The notes under the pieces are model-generated. The model ran no database searches. It was given only the letters and a program-made list of their open reading frames with translations, and was not told the DNA's origin. Positions 25,413 through 33,887 of a stretch of 64,000 nt of DNA are shown in pieces. The translations under genes were made by a program, and so were the position numbers. The stretch comes from Allokutzneria sp. NRRL B-24872 (GTDB taxonomy: Bacteria; Actinomycetota; Actinomycetes; Mycobacteriales; Pseudonocardiaceae). The stretch covers positions 1 through 64,000 of the forward strand of contig NZ_MUMH01000041.1 in NCBI RefSeq assembly GCF_002155965.1, in the 5' to 3' direction. Positions within the stretch are counted from its first letter, which is position 1; every line of letters starts with the position of its first letter.

Positions 25413-26548
25413 CCCGGGACCTCCACAGTCACCAGCCAACCACCGTCCTCGGTCGGCGCAGTGGTGAGACTGCCACCGACAAGGGCGACCCGCTCACGCA
25501 TCCCGGTGAGGCCGTAGCCCGCCGCCTCCACGGCGGTGGTCGGGACTCGCTCCGAGGGTGCGTTGCGGACCTCGACGTGAACGCCCGCGTCGTTGTACCT
25601 CAAGGTGATCGTGACGGGTGCGCCTGGAGCGTGCTTGGCCGCGTTGGTCAGTGCCTCGCGCACGGTGCCCAGCAGGCACACCGTGGCGGCAGAGGAGAAT
25701 GGGCGCGGTTCTCCCTCGGATGCCATCGCGACGTCCACGCCGTGGTCCGAACGGTGTGCTTCGGCGAGCGAGGTCATCGCCTCGGCGAGAGGCACCACGT
25801 CGGCGCGAAGGGCGGCGACCGCACGACGGGCTTCGGCAAGGCCTTCGGCCGCCAACCGGCGCGATCGGCGGACCCGCTGCACAGCTCCGTCGACGTCGCC
25901 CTTGTCGGTCAGCAGGACTTCGGCCACTTCCAGCTGAACTCCAAGGGCGCCAAGGGAATGCGCGAGGACGTCATGCAACTCCCTCGCGATGCGGGTGCGC
26001 TCGTCCAGTGCGGCGGCGCGAGCCTGTTCCCGTTGGGCCAAGCGGGTCTGCTCCAGCAGCTGGCGGGAATGCGCGGCCTGCATCTGGTGGTGACGCGGGT
26101 GCAGTCCGAGCAAGGTGACGAACACGCACAGGGCCACGGCGCCGAACGCCAGGCTCGGTGGCCGGTCGAGAAGGAGGCAGCTGGCGGTCGCGGCCACGGC
26201 GTCCAGCGCGGTGGTCGTCCCGATCACCACGACGGTCGCGCTCGGCAGCATGGCCACTCGCCCGAGCACCACCGCCATCATGATCATCGCGGTGCCGTCC
26301 GCGCTCGCCCCGACGACGAGCGCGGGCAACAACGACGCGAGCACCACCAACCCCAGGGAGGTGCGCGGCAAGCGAGACGCCGACAGCAGCCAGAGGACCC
26401 AGCACGCGAGGCTCGCCAGATAGACCAGCAGCAGCCAGGTCGGGGCCGGAACCGCCGTGACGACCGTGGCGGTCAGTGCCACCGTGCCCAGCACCTGGAC
26501 GACGAGCCAGCTGGGCGCGAGCCGGTCGGCCGCCCGAGTTCCGGCCAT
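25409..26548 (-). CDS. DesK-like sensor histidine kinase (system 2)
   Basis: A 379-residue kinase. About five hydrophobic segments occupy residues 12-155 with hardly any extracytoplasmic loop, the usual form of intramembrane-sensing kinases. HisKA_3 His is in DERTRIARELHDVLAHSLGA near residue 200. The ATPase domain has VREALTNAAKHAPGA and YGLTGMRERVALVGG. The gene is 38 bp downstream of a small membrane protein on the same strand and overlaps its regulator by 4 nt. Confidence 0.92.
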   Translation of the reverse strand: MAGTRAADRLAPSWLVVQVLGTVALTATVVTAVPAPTWLLLVYLASLACWVLWLLSASRLPRTSLGLVVLASLLPALVVGASADGTAMIMMAVVLGRVAMLPSATVVVIGTTTALDAVAATASCLLLDRPPSLAFGAVALCVFVTLLGLHPRHHQMQAAHSRQLLEQTRLAQREQARAAALDERTRIARELHDVLAHSLGALGVQLEVAEVLLTDKGDVDGAVQRVRRSRRLAAEGLAEARRAVAALRADVVPLAEAMTSLAEAHRSDHGVDVAMASEGEPRPFSSAATVCLLGTVREALTNAAKHAPGAPVTITLRYNDAGVHVEVRNAPSERVPTTAVEAAGYGLTGMRERVALVGGSLTTAPTEDGGWLVTVEVPG

Positions 26549-26586
26549 TCCCGTTCCCTCCCGGCCTGCGGTCTGTGAAGAACTGG

Positions 26587-26820
26587 TCAGTGAGGGCGCG
26601 AATCGTCGAGGCGGTTGAGCACCACCTTGGCCACCGTGCCCTTGAGCCCAGTCTCCTGGCTCCTGCGCTGGAGCACCGGCCCGACGACGTTCTTCGCCTG
26701 TCCGAGCAGTCCCAGTTTCTTCAGCGCCACCAGGAGGACGATGCCCAGGATCACCAGTCCGACGACGACCGCCGCGATGATTCCCACCCGCAGCAGGTAG
26801 AACTCCATGACGTGTTCCAC
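26587..26820 (-). CDS. Small single-span membrane protein
   Basis: A 77-residue protein with one membrane helix (residues 12-33) and a basic cytoplasmic tail containing KKLG, QRRSQ and a short amphipathic helix. No family recognised. The GTG is preceded by AAAGGGGAGAAC; an ATG four codons later is an alternative. It sits between an SDR gene (29 bp upstream) and the kinase of system 2 (38 bp downstream). It could be a small accessory protein modulating that kinase, as in other three-component sensors; this is inference. Confidence 0.65.
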   Translation of the reverse strand: MEHVMEFYLLRVGIIAAVVVGLVILGIVLLVALKKLGLLGQAKNVVGPVLQRRSQETGLKGTVAKVVLNRLDDSRPH

Positions 26821-26849
26821 GTTCTCCCCTTTCTCCGATGAGGGGAACG

Positions 26850-27689
26850 CTAGGTCGGCGACCAGGGGTGACTGGACCTCCCGAGGGTGGAGACGCGGGT
26901 GGAGATCGTCGGTGGCGGGTTCTCCACCGCAGACGGCGCCAGCACCTCGAACCCGGCGTCGACGCGGATGATCTGGCCGGTCACCGCGGCGAAACCGTCA
27001 TCGAGGACGAGTCCGACCACTCGGGCGATGTCGTCCGGCTCCATCACGCGACGGAGCACCGACCTGCTCGCGAGGTGTTCGCGGTAGACCGGGGACAGCA
27101 CGTCGGCGGTGGCCGCGGTGGCGACGGCCGCGGGTGCGACGGCGTTCACCGTGATGCCCGCTCGTCCCGCGTCGGCGGCGACGTTGCGCATCAACGCCTC
27201 CAGCGCGGTCTTGGCCGTGCCGTGAGCGAGCAGCGCGGGCGCGGCCTTCCCGGTGACGCTGCTGGAGATGTACACGATCCGACCGCGACCGCGGTCCTTC
27301 ATCGAGGGGAGCACCTGCTGGGTGATGTGGAAGGCACAGGCCAGTTCTCCGCCGACCTTGTCCAGGAACACCTGCCACGGCAACGACTGGATGTCCACGA
27401 ACGGCGGTTGGATGTTGGCGTTGCACACCAACGCGTCGATCCGGCCGGTGGCGCCGAGCACCGTCTCGACCATGGCGCTCACCTGGTCGCCGTCCCGGAC
27501 GTCGGCCGCGATCGCCTGGGCGGAGCCGCCGGCGTCGGTGATGGCGCGCACGGTGGCCTCCGCCGACTCGGCGTCGCTGCGGTAGTTGACCACCACGTGG
27601 TGGCCGCGGGAACCGAGGTCGCGGGCGATGGCGGACCCGATCCCCCGGCTGGCGCCGGTGACCAGGGCGACCGGGCGGGAGTCGGTCAT
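26850..27689 (-). CDS. SDR-family oxidoreductase, catalytic Tyr replaced by His
   Basis: A 279-residue FabG-like protein. The NAD(P) site is intact (TGASRGIGSA at residues 11-20; the NNAG motif is CNAN near 88). The catalytic Ser is in VYISSSV near residue 141, but the Y-x3-K motif reads H-G-T-A-K, so the Tyr near residue 154 is His. The usual C-terminal stretch is extended by about 25 residues. Either it keeps activity through the His, as some SDR subfamilies with this HGTAK form might, or it has a changed role. It lies inside the run of two-component genes, 29 bp from each neighbour. Confidence 0.88.
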   Translation of the reverse strand: MTDSRPVALVTGASRGIGSAIARDLGSRGHHVVVNYRSDAESAEATVRAITDAGGSAQAIAADVRDGDQVSAMVETVLGATGRIDALVCNANIQPPFVDIQSLPWQVFLDKVGGELACAFHITQQVLPSMKDRGRGRIVYISSSVTGKAAPALLAHGTAKTALEALMRNVAADAGRAGITVNAVAPAAVATAATADVLSPVYREHLASRSVLRRVMEPDDIARVVGLVLDDGFAAVTGQIIRVDAGFEVLAPSAVENPPPTISTRVSTLGRSSHPWSPT

Positions 27690-27718
27690 GCGGTTCCTCC
27701 GGTCTGGTGCGGTGCAGA

Positions 27719-28375
27719 TCAGTTCGGGCCGGCGCCGTTGAGGTAGGCGAGCACGGCGAGGACGCGACGGTTGTCGTCGTCGGAGGGCGCGAGGCCGAGC
27801 TTGGTGAAGATGCTCGCGGTGTGCTTGCCGATGGCGCCCTCGCTGATGAACAACCGCTGCGCGATGGCGGCGTTGGAGCGGCCCTCAGCCATCTGCTCCA
27901 GCACCTCCCGCTCGCGCTCGGTCAGTTTGCCGAGCGGTTCGTCACGAGCGTTGCTGGCCAACAACTTCGAGATGACCTCGGGGTCCATCACCGTGCCACC
28001 ACCGGCCACGCGGCGGACGGCGTCGACGAACTGCTCGGCGTTGAACACGCGGTCCTTCAACAGGTAGCCGATGGCGCCCGTGCCGTCGGCGAGCAGCTCC
28101 CTTGCGTAGAGCTGCTCCACGTGCTGGGACAGCACGAGCACCGGCAGGCCGGGTACCTCGCGGCGGGCGGACAGCGCCGCTTGGAGGCCTTCGTCGGTGA
28201 AGGTCGGTGGGAGCCGGACGTCGACGACGGCGACGTCCGGCCGGTGCTCGGTGAGCGCGTGCTGGAGCTCGGGACCGCTCTCCACCGCCGCCACGATCTC
28301 GAAACCGTGCGCCTGCAACAGGTGCGTCAGGCCGTCTCGGAGGAGGTAGAGGTCTTCGGCGAGGACAACGCGCAC
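27719..28375 (-). CDS. NarL-family response regulator (system 3)
   Basis: A 218-residue regulator like that of system 1: VLAEDLYLLRDGL, phospho-Asp in VVDVRLPPTFTDEGL, YLLKDRV, then LuxR helix-turn-helix LTEREREVLEQMAEG and LFISEGAIGKHT. The GTG lies 49 nt inside the end of its kinase gene. The neighbouring divergent ABC exporter is the natural target. The 29-bp gap to the SDR gene downstream suggests one transcript continuing into systems 2 and 1. Confidence 0.92.
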   Translation of the reverse strand: MRVVLAEDLYLLRDGLTHLLQAHGFEIVAAVESGPELQHALTEHRPDVAVVDVRLPPTFTDEGLQAALSARREVPGLPVLVLSQHVEQLYARELLADGTGAIGYLLKDRVFNAEQFVDAVRRVAGGGTVMDPEVISKLLASNARDEPLGKLTEREREVLEQMAEGRSNAAIAQRLFISEGAIGKHTASIFTKLGLAPSDDDNRRVLAVLAYLNGAGPN

Positions 28376-30330
28376 GGCAACTCCATGATCACCTTGGTCG
28401 GCCCGCCCACCGGGCTGTCGACGGTGAACGTACCGTCGAAGGTCGCGAACCTGCGTTCGATGCCGCGCAGGCCGCTGCCGCTGGCCGGGTCCGCGCCGCC
28501 GCGCCCGTCGTCGGTGGCGACGATCCGCAGGCGTTCGCCGTCGTGCTCCAGGTGGATCGCGAGGCGGGTGGCCTCTGCGTGCTTGGTGGCGTTGGCCAGC
28601 ACCTCGGAGACGCCGAAGTAGGCGGCGGACTCCACGGGGGCTTCGGGCCGTCCGGGGAGTTCGCCGGTGACCTCGACGCCGAGCGCGCTGTCCAGGCCGA
28701 GAGCGCGGACGGCGTCGACGAGGCCGCGTTCGGCGAGCACCGGCGGGTGGATGCCGCGCACGAGGTCGCGGAGTTCCCGCAGGGCGACCGAGGACGCCTC
28801 GCGGACCTGGGCGACGAGTGCCTTGGCCGCGGCGGGGTCGCGGTCGATGAGCACCTCGGCGGCACCGAGCTTCAGGCCCATCGCGACCAGGCGGGCCTGG
28901 GCACCGTCGTGCAGGTCGCGTTCGATGCGGCGCAGTTCGGCAGCCTGGGCGTCGGAGGCATCGGCGCGGGACTCGGTCAGGGTCTGCACGCGCTTGGCGA
29001 GCAGGGCCGACTTGGTGGGCGCGAGCAGGTACTTGTTCCACTTGGCGTAGATCAGCAGCAGCCGTGGCGTGATGACGAACGCGAGCACGGTCAGCAGCAC
29101 ACCGAACACGAGCTCGAAGAAGCCGGGCAGCAGGCCGAGCAGAGTCGACTTCGGCAGCAGCAGGTCGGCGAGGGTGTAGCCGGGTTCCGGTGTCTTGTCG
29201 AAGAAGTAGGCGAGCAGCGGCTCCCAGAACCACGGGAGCACCCAGCCGAAGGTGCCGATGCACGCCAGGACGGCGGGGAGGAACGGCAGCAGGCTCACGA
29301 AGGTGTTCAGCAGCATCCACGCGAGGTCGCGCCACGTGGCCCGGTCGGTCATCACCCACTTCCACCGCTCGTGCCGGATCACCGGGCCCGCGGTGCGGTA
29401 GAGGTGACGCGCGGCCTGGTACTTGCCGTCCGGGCGGGGCCGGGGCAGCGGGGGCTCGGCCAGGTAGGGGTCCGGGATCTCCGCGCCGAGCAGTTCCTTC
29501 ACCCGGGCGCGGGCCATGTTGGGCAGCGTGCGGCTGGCTTCGACTAGGGGCGGCCACACGAGGGGCTGCATCCCGGTGAACTGGCTGACGACGAGCACGA
29601 TGAGGTTCGCCAGGAACAGCAGGAAACCCAGCACGCCGAACGCCGCGACGGCGGCGCCGTAGCCGATGGTGCGCAGTCGATCTCCGAGCCACACGCGTGG
29701 CCGGGACCTGGCGCCGCGCTCGCGCCGCACCCGGAGCAGCAGGCGGTTCCACCTGCACTGCGCGGTCACCAGGTGTGGCGCGGAGAGCACGCCGAGCACC
29801 ATGAGCGGCAGGCCGATCAGCGGGGCGAGGCCCAGGGGAACGCCCGCGTACCAAGCGATTCCGAACGGCTGCCACGGTGCGATGAGGCCGAACAGGCCGT
29901 AGCCGAGCGCGGCGACGGGCAGCAGGCCGAGCACGGTGCCGACGATGCCGTTGGCCAGCATCCACAGGTGGTCGCGCCAGGTCGCGGGGTCCTCGCCGAT
30001 CCAGGTGAACCGCTTCTGGTAGTTCGGCCACCACCCGTGCTTGAACAGCTGGTCGCCGTCGCGGTACCACCCGTCCGCCTCGGGTCGCACGGGTTCCGGT
30101 GCTGGGCGGTACGGATCTGGAATGTCCACTGTGGACCACCGGCCGGTGAGGCGGCGCGCGAACCTCGGCAGGAAACGGGTTCCCTCCACAACGGGCATGT
30201 GCGTGAAGACCAGGCCGACGAAGACCGGGGCGAGCGCGACGATCAGCAGCAGCCCCGCGAGCAGTCCCGCCAGCGCGAGCCCCGCGAAGGCGACGCCCCG
30301 CGCCATCGCGACGAAGTACCTGCGCACCAT
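28327..30330 (-). CDS. Sensor histidine kinase with duplicated Sensor domain (system 3)
   Basis: A 667-residue kinase, much longer than its relatives (about 400) because the membrane 'Sensor' module occurs twice. Each copy holds two pairs of membrane helices around a loop that starts IPDPY and later contains TWRDHLWMLANG (copy 1) or TWRDLAWMLLNT (copy 2). HisKA_3 His is in ELRRIERDLHDGAQARLVAM near residue 480, and the ATPase domain ends in SGLRGIERR and GGPTKVIMELPCA. The ATG has GGAGCAGG ahead of it; earlier in-frame codons lack one. Divergent from an ABC exporter operon with about 200 bp between, as in LiaRS-type defence modules. Confidence 0.92.
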   Translation of the reverse strand: MVRRYFVAMARGVAFAGLALAGLLAGLLLIVALAPVFVGLVFTHMPVVEGTRFLPRFARRLTGRWSTVDIPDPYRPAPEPVRPEADGWYRDGDQLFKHGWWPNYQKRFTWIGEDPATWRDHLWMLANGIVGTVLGLLPVAALGYGLFGLIAPWQPFGIAWYAGVPLGLAPLIGLPLMVLGVLSAPHLVTAQCRWNRLLLRVRRERGARSRPRVWLGDRLRTIGYGAAVAAFGVLGFLLFLANLIVLVVSQFTGMQPLVWPPLVEASRTLPNMARARVKELLGAEIPDPYLAEPPLPRPRPDGKYQAARHLYRTAGPVIRHERWKWVMTDRATWRDLAWMLLNTFVSLLPFLPAVLACIGTFGWVLPWFWEPLLAYFFDKTPEPGYTLADLLLPKSTLLGLLPGFFELVFGVLLTVLAFVITPRLLLIYAKWNKYLLAPTKSALLAKRVQTLTESRADASDAQAAELRRIERDLHDGAQARLVAMGLKLGAAEVLIDRDPAAAKALVAQVREASSVALRELRDLVRGIHPPVLAERGLVDAVRALGLDSALGVEVTGELPGRPEAPVESAAYFGVSEVLANATKHAEATRLAIHLEHDGERLRIVATDDGRGGADPASGSGLRGIERRFATFDGTFTVDSPVGGPTKVIMELPCALSSPKTSTSSETA

Positions 30331-30536
30331 GGCCTGCTCCTGACAACTCGGTCGAACGACTGCGACAACGACGCGCTCAGTCTGCGGTGCCGCACCGGGG
30401 CGACGCATTCCGCCGAGGGCCACGAAGGGGGTGGTGCTAGGCCCACCCCCACTCGGGACTCAGACGGATTCTGGCCGGCCCCCCGCGTCCCTAGCGTTTT
30501 CCCCGTCACCGCAGCACAGTCGGAAAGGCGGGCGAG

Positions 30537-31445
30537 ATGCCGGTCATCGAGGTCACCAACCTGCACAAGCGCTACCCCGGCAAGATCGCCGTGCACGACG
30601 TCTCCTTCAGCGTCGACGAGGGCGAGATCTTCGGGATCCTCGGCCCGAACGGGGCGGGCAAGACCACCACCGTGGAGTCCGTGATCGGGTTGCGCAAGCC
30701 CGACGGCGGCACGATCTCCGTGCTGGGCATGGACCCGGTCCGCGACCGCGACCAGGTCCGCACCCGGGTCGGCGTGCAGCTCCAGCAGAGCGAGCTGCCG
30801 GAGCGGATGCGGGTGCGCGAGGCGCTGGCGCTCTACAGCTCCTTCTACCCCGATCCGCTCGACTGGCGGGAGCTGGCCGACCAGCTGGGCATCGCGGACA
30901 AGCTCGGCACCGAGTTCCGCAAGCTCTCCGGCGGCCAGAAGCAGCGGTTGTCCATCGCGCTCGCGCTGGTCGGCAACCCCGAGGTGGCCGTGCTCGACGA
31001 GCTGACCACCGGGCTCGACCCGCAGGCCCGCAGGGACACCTGGGAGGTCGTGCAGCGGGTGCGCGACCGCGGCGTCACCGTCCTGCTGGTCACGCACTTC
31101 ATGGAGGAGGCCGAGTTCCTCTGCGACCGGCTCTCGCTCATCGATGACGGGCGCGTTGTCGCCACCGACAGCCCCACCGGGCTCATCGCGCGGGTGGACA
31201 GCGGAACGCGGCTGCGCTTCCGGGTCACCGGACCGTTCGACACCGCAGTGCTGACCGCCCTGCCGGGCGTGACCGAAGTGCGCAGGACCGGCCCCCAGGT
31301 GCAGGTCTCGGGCACCGGGGAGCTGCTGTCGCACGTCACCGCGGCGCTGGCGGCGGCCGGGATCACCCCGGCGGACATGCGCACCGAGCACACAACCCTC
31401 GACGACGCCTTCTTGGCGCTGACCGGCCGCCAGCTGGCCAGCTGA
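30537..31445 (+). CDS. DrrA-like ABC transporter ATP-binding protein
   Basis: A 302-residue exporter ATPase. Walker A GPNGAGKTTT near residue 38, signature LSGGQKQRLSIALAL, Walker B VAVLDELTTGLDP and H-loop VTHFMEEAE are present, followed by a C-terminal domain of about 80 residues typical of the ABC-2/DrrA group. A Walker B variant, DELTTGLD in place of DEPTxGLD, is usual in this subgroup. Cotranscribed with the permease that follows. Divergent from kinase system 3, which probably controls it. Likely exports a drug, lipid or peptide. Confidence 0.95.
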   Translation: MPVIEVTNLHKRYPGKIAVHDVSFSVDEGEIFGILGPNGAGKTTTVESVIGLRKPDGGTISVLGMDPVRDRDQVRTRVGVQLQQSELPERMRVREALALYSSFYPDPLDWRELADQLGIADKLGTEFRKLSGGQKQRLSIALALVGNPEVAVLDELTTGLDPQARRDTWEVVQRVRDRGVTVLLVTHFMEEAEFLCDRLSLIDDGRVVATDSPTGLIARVDSGTRLRFRVTGPFDTAVLTALPGVTEVRRTGPQVQVSGTGELLSHVTAALAAAGITPADMRTEHTTLDDAFLALTGRQLAS

Positions 31446-31463
31446 GACACAGGAGACATGACG

Positions 31464-32204
31464 ATGAACCGCCTTGCCCGCATCACCGCCGCCGAACTCC
31501 GGCTCTTCCTGCGGGAACCGATGACCGTCGTGTTCGGCATCGCGCTGCCGCCGCTGCTGCTGGTGATCTTCGGATCGATCCCGTCCTTCGCCGCGCCCGA
31601 CCCGGACCTGGGCGGCGAGCGCTTCATCGAGGTGTACGCACCCGCGCTGATCGCCACCTCGCTGGCGATGCTGGCGCTCAGCTCGCTGCCGACGATCCTG
31701 GCTTCCTACCGGGAGAAGGGCGTGCTGCGCAGGCTGGCCACCACGCCGGTGCGGCCCGGTTTCCTGTTGACCGCGCAGGTGGTCACGCACCTGCTGATGG
31801 CGCTGCTGTCGGTCGCGCTGCTGCTGGCCATCGGGGCGATCTGGTTCGACCTGGCGCTGCCCGCGAACGCGCTCGGTTTCGTGCTCGCGCTGGTGCTGGC
31901 CACGACCGCTGTGTTCGCGATCGGCCTGCTCATCGCCGCGCTCGCCACGTCGGGCCGTTTGGCGTCGGGGATCGGCTCGCTGCTGTTCTTCCCGGTGGCC
32001 TTCCTCGCCGGGCTGTGGACGCCTGGCCCGACCATGCCGGAGTTCCTGCGCAACATCGCTTCGTTCAGCCCGCTCGGTGCGGGCAGCCAGGCGATCAAGG
32101 CGGCTTGGGCGGGTGGCTGGCCGCAGCCGCTGCACCTGCTGGTGATGGTGGGCTTCACCGCGATCGCGGGGTTCGCGGCGGCGCGCTGGTTCCGCTGGGA
32201 GTAA
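31464..32204 (+). CDS. ABC-2 type transporter permease
   Basis: A 246-residue membrane protein with six predicted helices, typical of ABC-2/DrrB exporters; it contains LPTILASYREKGVLRRLATTPV, the conserved cytoplasmic coupling segment around residue 75 (given here in part: REKGVLRRLATTP). Two ATGs are 6 bp apart; the second has AGGAG at 8 bp and is chosen. It forms the export channel for the ATPase encoded 18 bp upstream. Substrate unknown. Confidence 0.93.
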   Translation: MNRLARITAAELRLFLREPMTVVFGIALPPLLLVIFGSIPSFAAPDPDLGGERFIEVYAPALIATSLAMLALSSLPTILASYREKGVLRRLATTPVRPGFLLTAQVVTHLLMALLSVALLLAIGAIWFDLALPANALGFVLALVLATTAVFAIGLLIAALATSGRLASGIGSLLFFPVAFLAGLWTPGPTMPEFLRNIASFSPLGAGSQAIKAAWAGGWPQPLHLLVMVGFTAIAGFAAARWFRWE

Positions 32205-32253
32205 CACCGGACCGGTCGGAGCGGCGAGCCGGACAGCTGTCTACCTTGATGGC

Positions 32254-32568
32254 ATGTCCGAGCTCGCCGCTCTTTCCGCGCGTCTGCGCGCTTTCGCCGC
32301 CGCCAGGAAGTGGGAACCGTTCCACACGCCGAAGAACCTCGCGATGGCGCTGGCCGGGGAGGCGGGTGAGGTGGTCGCCGAGCTCCAGTGGCTCAGCGAC
32401 GCCGAGATCACCGAAGGCCTCGCCGACGGGCCACTGAAGCAGCGCCTCGCCGACGAGTCCGCCGATGTCTTCCTCTACCTGATGCAGTTGGCGGACGCGA
32501 GCGGCATCGACCTGCTGGTCGCCGCGCACGCGAAGATGGACCGCAACGAAGTGCGCTTCCCAGCCTGA
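32254..32568 (+). CDS. MazG-like nucleotide pyrophosphohydrolase
   Basis: A 104-residue all-alpha NTP-PPase of the MazG/dCTPase-1 kind. Metal-binding acidic motifs are present: E-A-G-E-V-V-A-E-L-Q-W near residue 38 and D-E-S-A-D-V-F-L-Y near residue 70. Such enzymes hydrolyse non-canonical or excess (d)NTPs to monophosphates and pyrophosphate, acting as house-cleaning enzymes. The transcript may be leaderless: TACCTT lies about 10 bp upstream of the ATG. It converges with the ROK gene, with stops adjoining. Confidence 0.9.
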   Translation: MSELAALSARLRAFAAARKWEPFHTPKNLAMALAGEAGEVVAELQWLSDAEITEGLADGPLKQRLADESADVFLYLMQLADASGIDLLVAAHAKMDRNEVRFPA

Positions 32569-33735
32569 TCAGATCGCACCGAAGTGGCGGTCGAACACCA
32601 GCCGCTGAGCGTTCTCGAGCCCGACCGCGACCGCGCCGGAGAGCACGGCCTCCTCGCCCAGCTCGCCCTCGACGATGCGCGGCGTCAGCGGCGTGAAGCC
32701 CCGCAGCGCGCGGTTGAGGGGGTCGAGCAGCAGATCGCCGTTGCGCCCAACACCGCCGCTGAGCACCACCAGCTCGGGGTCGATCACCGCGGACACCGAC
32801 GCCACGCCGTAGGCGAGCCGGACCGCGATCAGCTCGACCGCGCGCAGCGCCTTGCTGTCACCGGCGCGCGCGGCGTCGAAGACCTCGCGGGCGCTTTCGG
32901 GTTCCTCCATGCCGAAGGCGGCGGCCAGCTCGACGACCGAGCGCGCGGCGGAGACGCGTTCGAGCATGCCGCCGGGCGGCGGGGACAGCTCGCCGGAGAG
33001 CAGCGTCGCCTCGTCGAAGTGCCCGTAGGGCAGGTAGCCGATCTCCCCCGCCGCTCCGTTCGCGCCGCGGAAGAGCTTGCCGTCCACCACGATGCCCATG
33101 CCGAGGCCGGTGCCGACGGTGATCAGCACGAAGGAGTTCGCGCCGCGCGCCGCGCCCAGCTGCCGCTCGCCCAGCGCGGCGAGGTTGGCGTCGTTCTCCA
33201 CGACCAGGCCCGCGCCGAGTTCGGCTTCGAGCTCGTCGAGCAGGCCCTTGCGCCCCCAGCCCGGCAGGTTCGGCGCGTGCTGGAGCGCGCGGTTGCCGCG
33301 ATCGGGCACGCCGGGACTGCCGACGACCTTCGCGACCACGTCGTCCAGGGTGCGGTCGGCGCTCTCCAGGAGCTGTTCGGCGAGCTTGCGCACGGTGCGC
33401 ACGAGCGAGCTGGCCGAGCGGCAGCGGTTGCGCTCGTCACTGCTGGCGATCTGCGCGCCGCTGAGGTCGACCACGCTGAGCCTGATGCGTTCCCGGCCGA
33501 TGTCGACGGCGAGCACGTGCCCGGCGGTGGGGTCGGCCTCGTAGACGACGGCGGAGCGCCCGGGACCGGCGGAGGTCCGGCCGACCGCGCGGACGAGTCC
33601 GGCCTCCTCCAGCCCGAGCAGGGCCTGGCCGACGGTGGGCTTGGACAGCCCGGTGTCCTTCGCGATCCGCGGCCGGGTGGCCGAGCCGGTCTGACGCAGC
33701 CGCTCCAGCACGGCGCGCTGGTTGAGCGTGCGCAT
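32569..33735 (-). CDS. ROK-family transcriptional regulator without zinc motif
   Basis: A 388-residue protein with an N-terminal winged helix (residues 1-60: RPRIAKDTGLSKPTVGQALLGL) and a ROK sugar-kinase-like domain (VDIGRERIRLSVVDL; VENDANLAALGE; VGTGLGMGIVV). The usual ROK zinc signature C-x-C-G-x2-G-C-x-E is absent: the segment after GEIGYLPYG has no cysteine. This suggests a regulator that does not use zinc-stabilised sugar binding in the normal way. An alternative TTG start ten codons earlier has GAGCAGG before it. Divergent from an amino-acid permease, its likely target. Confidence 0.88.
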   Translation of the reverse strand: MRTLNQRAVLERLRQTGSATRPRIAKDTGLSKPTVGQALLGLEEAGLVRAVGRTSAGPGRSAVVYEADPTAGHVLAVDIGRERIRLSVVDLSGAQIASSDERNRCRSASSLVRTVRKLAEQLLESADRTLDDVVAKVVGSPGVPDRGNRALQHAPNLPGWGRKGLLDELEAELGAGLVVENDANLAALGERQLGAARGANSFVLITVGTGLGMGIVVDGKLFRGANGAAGEIGYLPYGHFDEATLLSGELSPPPGGMLERVSAARSVVELAAAFGMEEPESAREVFDAARAGDSKALRAVELIAVRLAYGVASVSAVIDPELVVLSGGVGRNGDLLLDPLNRALRGFTPLTPRIVEGELGEEAVLSGAVAVGLENAQRLVFDRHFGAI

Positions 33736-33850
33736 GCTCGACGGGGTGCCGAGGGGTGGGGTCAAGGCGACCTGCTCTTTCGTCCGAGAACCACGGGAGT
33801 CTATGCAGCGCACCGCACGAGCGGAGGATTCCCTTCCCCCACAGCCTATG

Positions 33851-33867
33851 TTAAGAAGTCTTCCAAA
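33851..33867. promoter_or_regulatory. Candidate ROK operator
   Basis: TTAAGAAG-T-CTTCCAAA is an imperfect palindrome (6 of 8 positions match) lying between the ROK gene and the permease gene, 20 bp before the permease start and just ahead of its AGGAGG. The TTAxGAA...TTCCxAA shape is what actinobacterial ROK repressors often bind. Inferred only. Confidence 0.4.
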
Positions 33868-33887
33868 ATAGGCCCAGGAGGTTCGTC

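Noticed and set aside
30243-32207. 654-codon minus-strand frame across the ABC exporter genes
   Set aside because: Antisense to two clear ABC genes and the start of a kinase; Q/R/H-rich low-complexity product.
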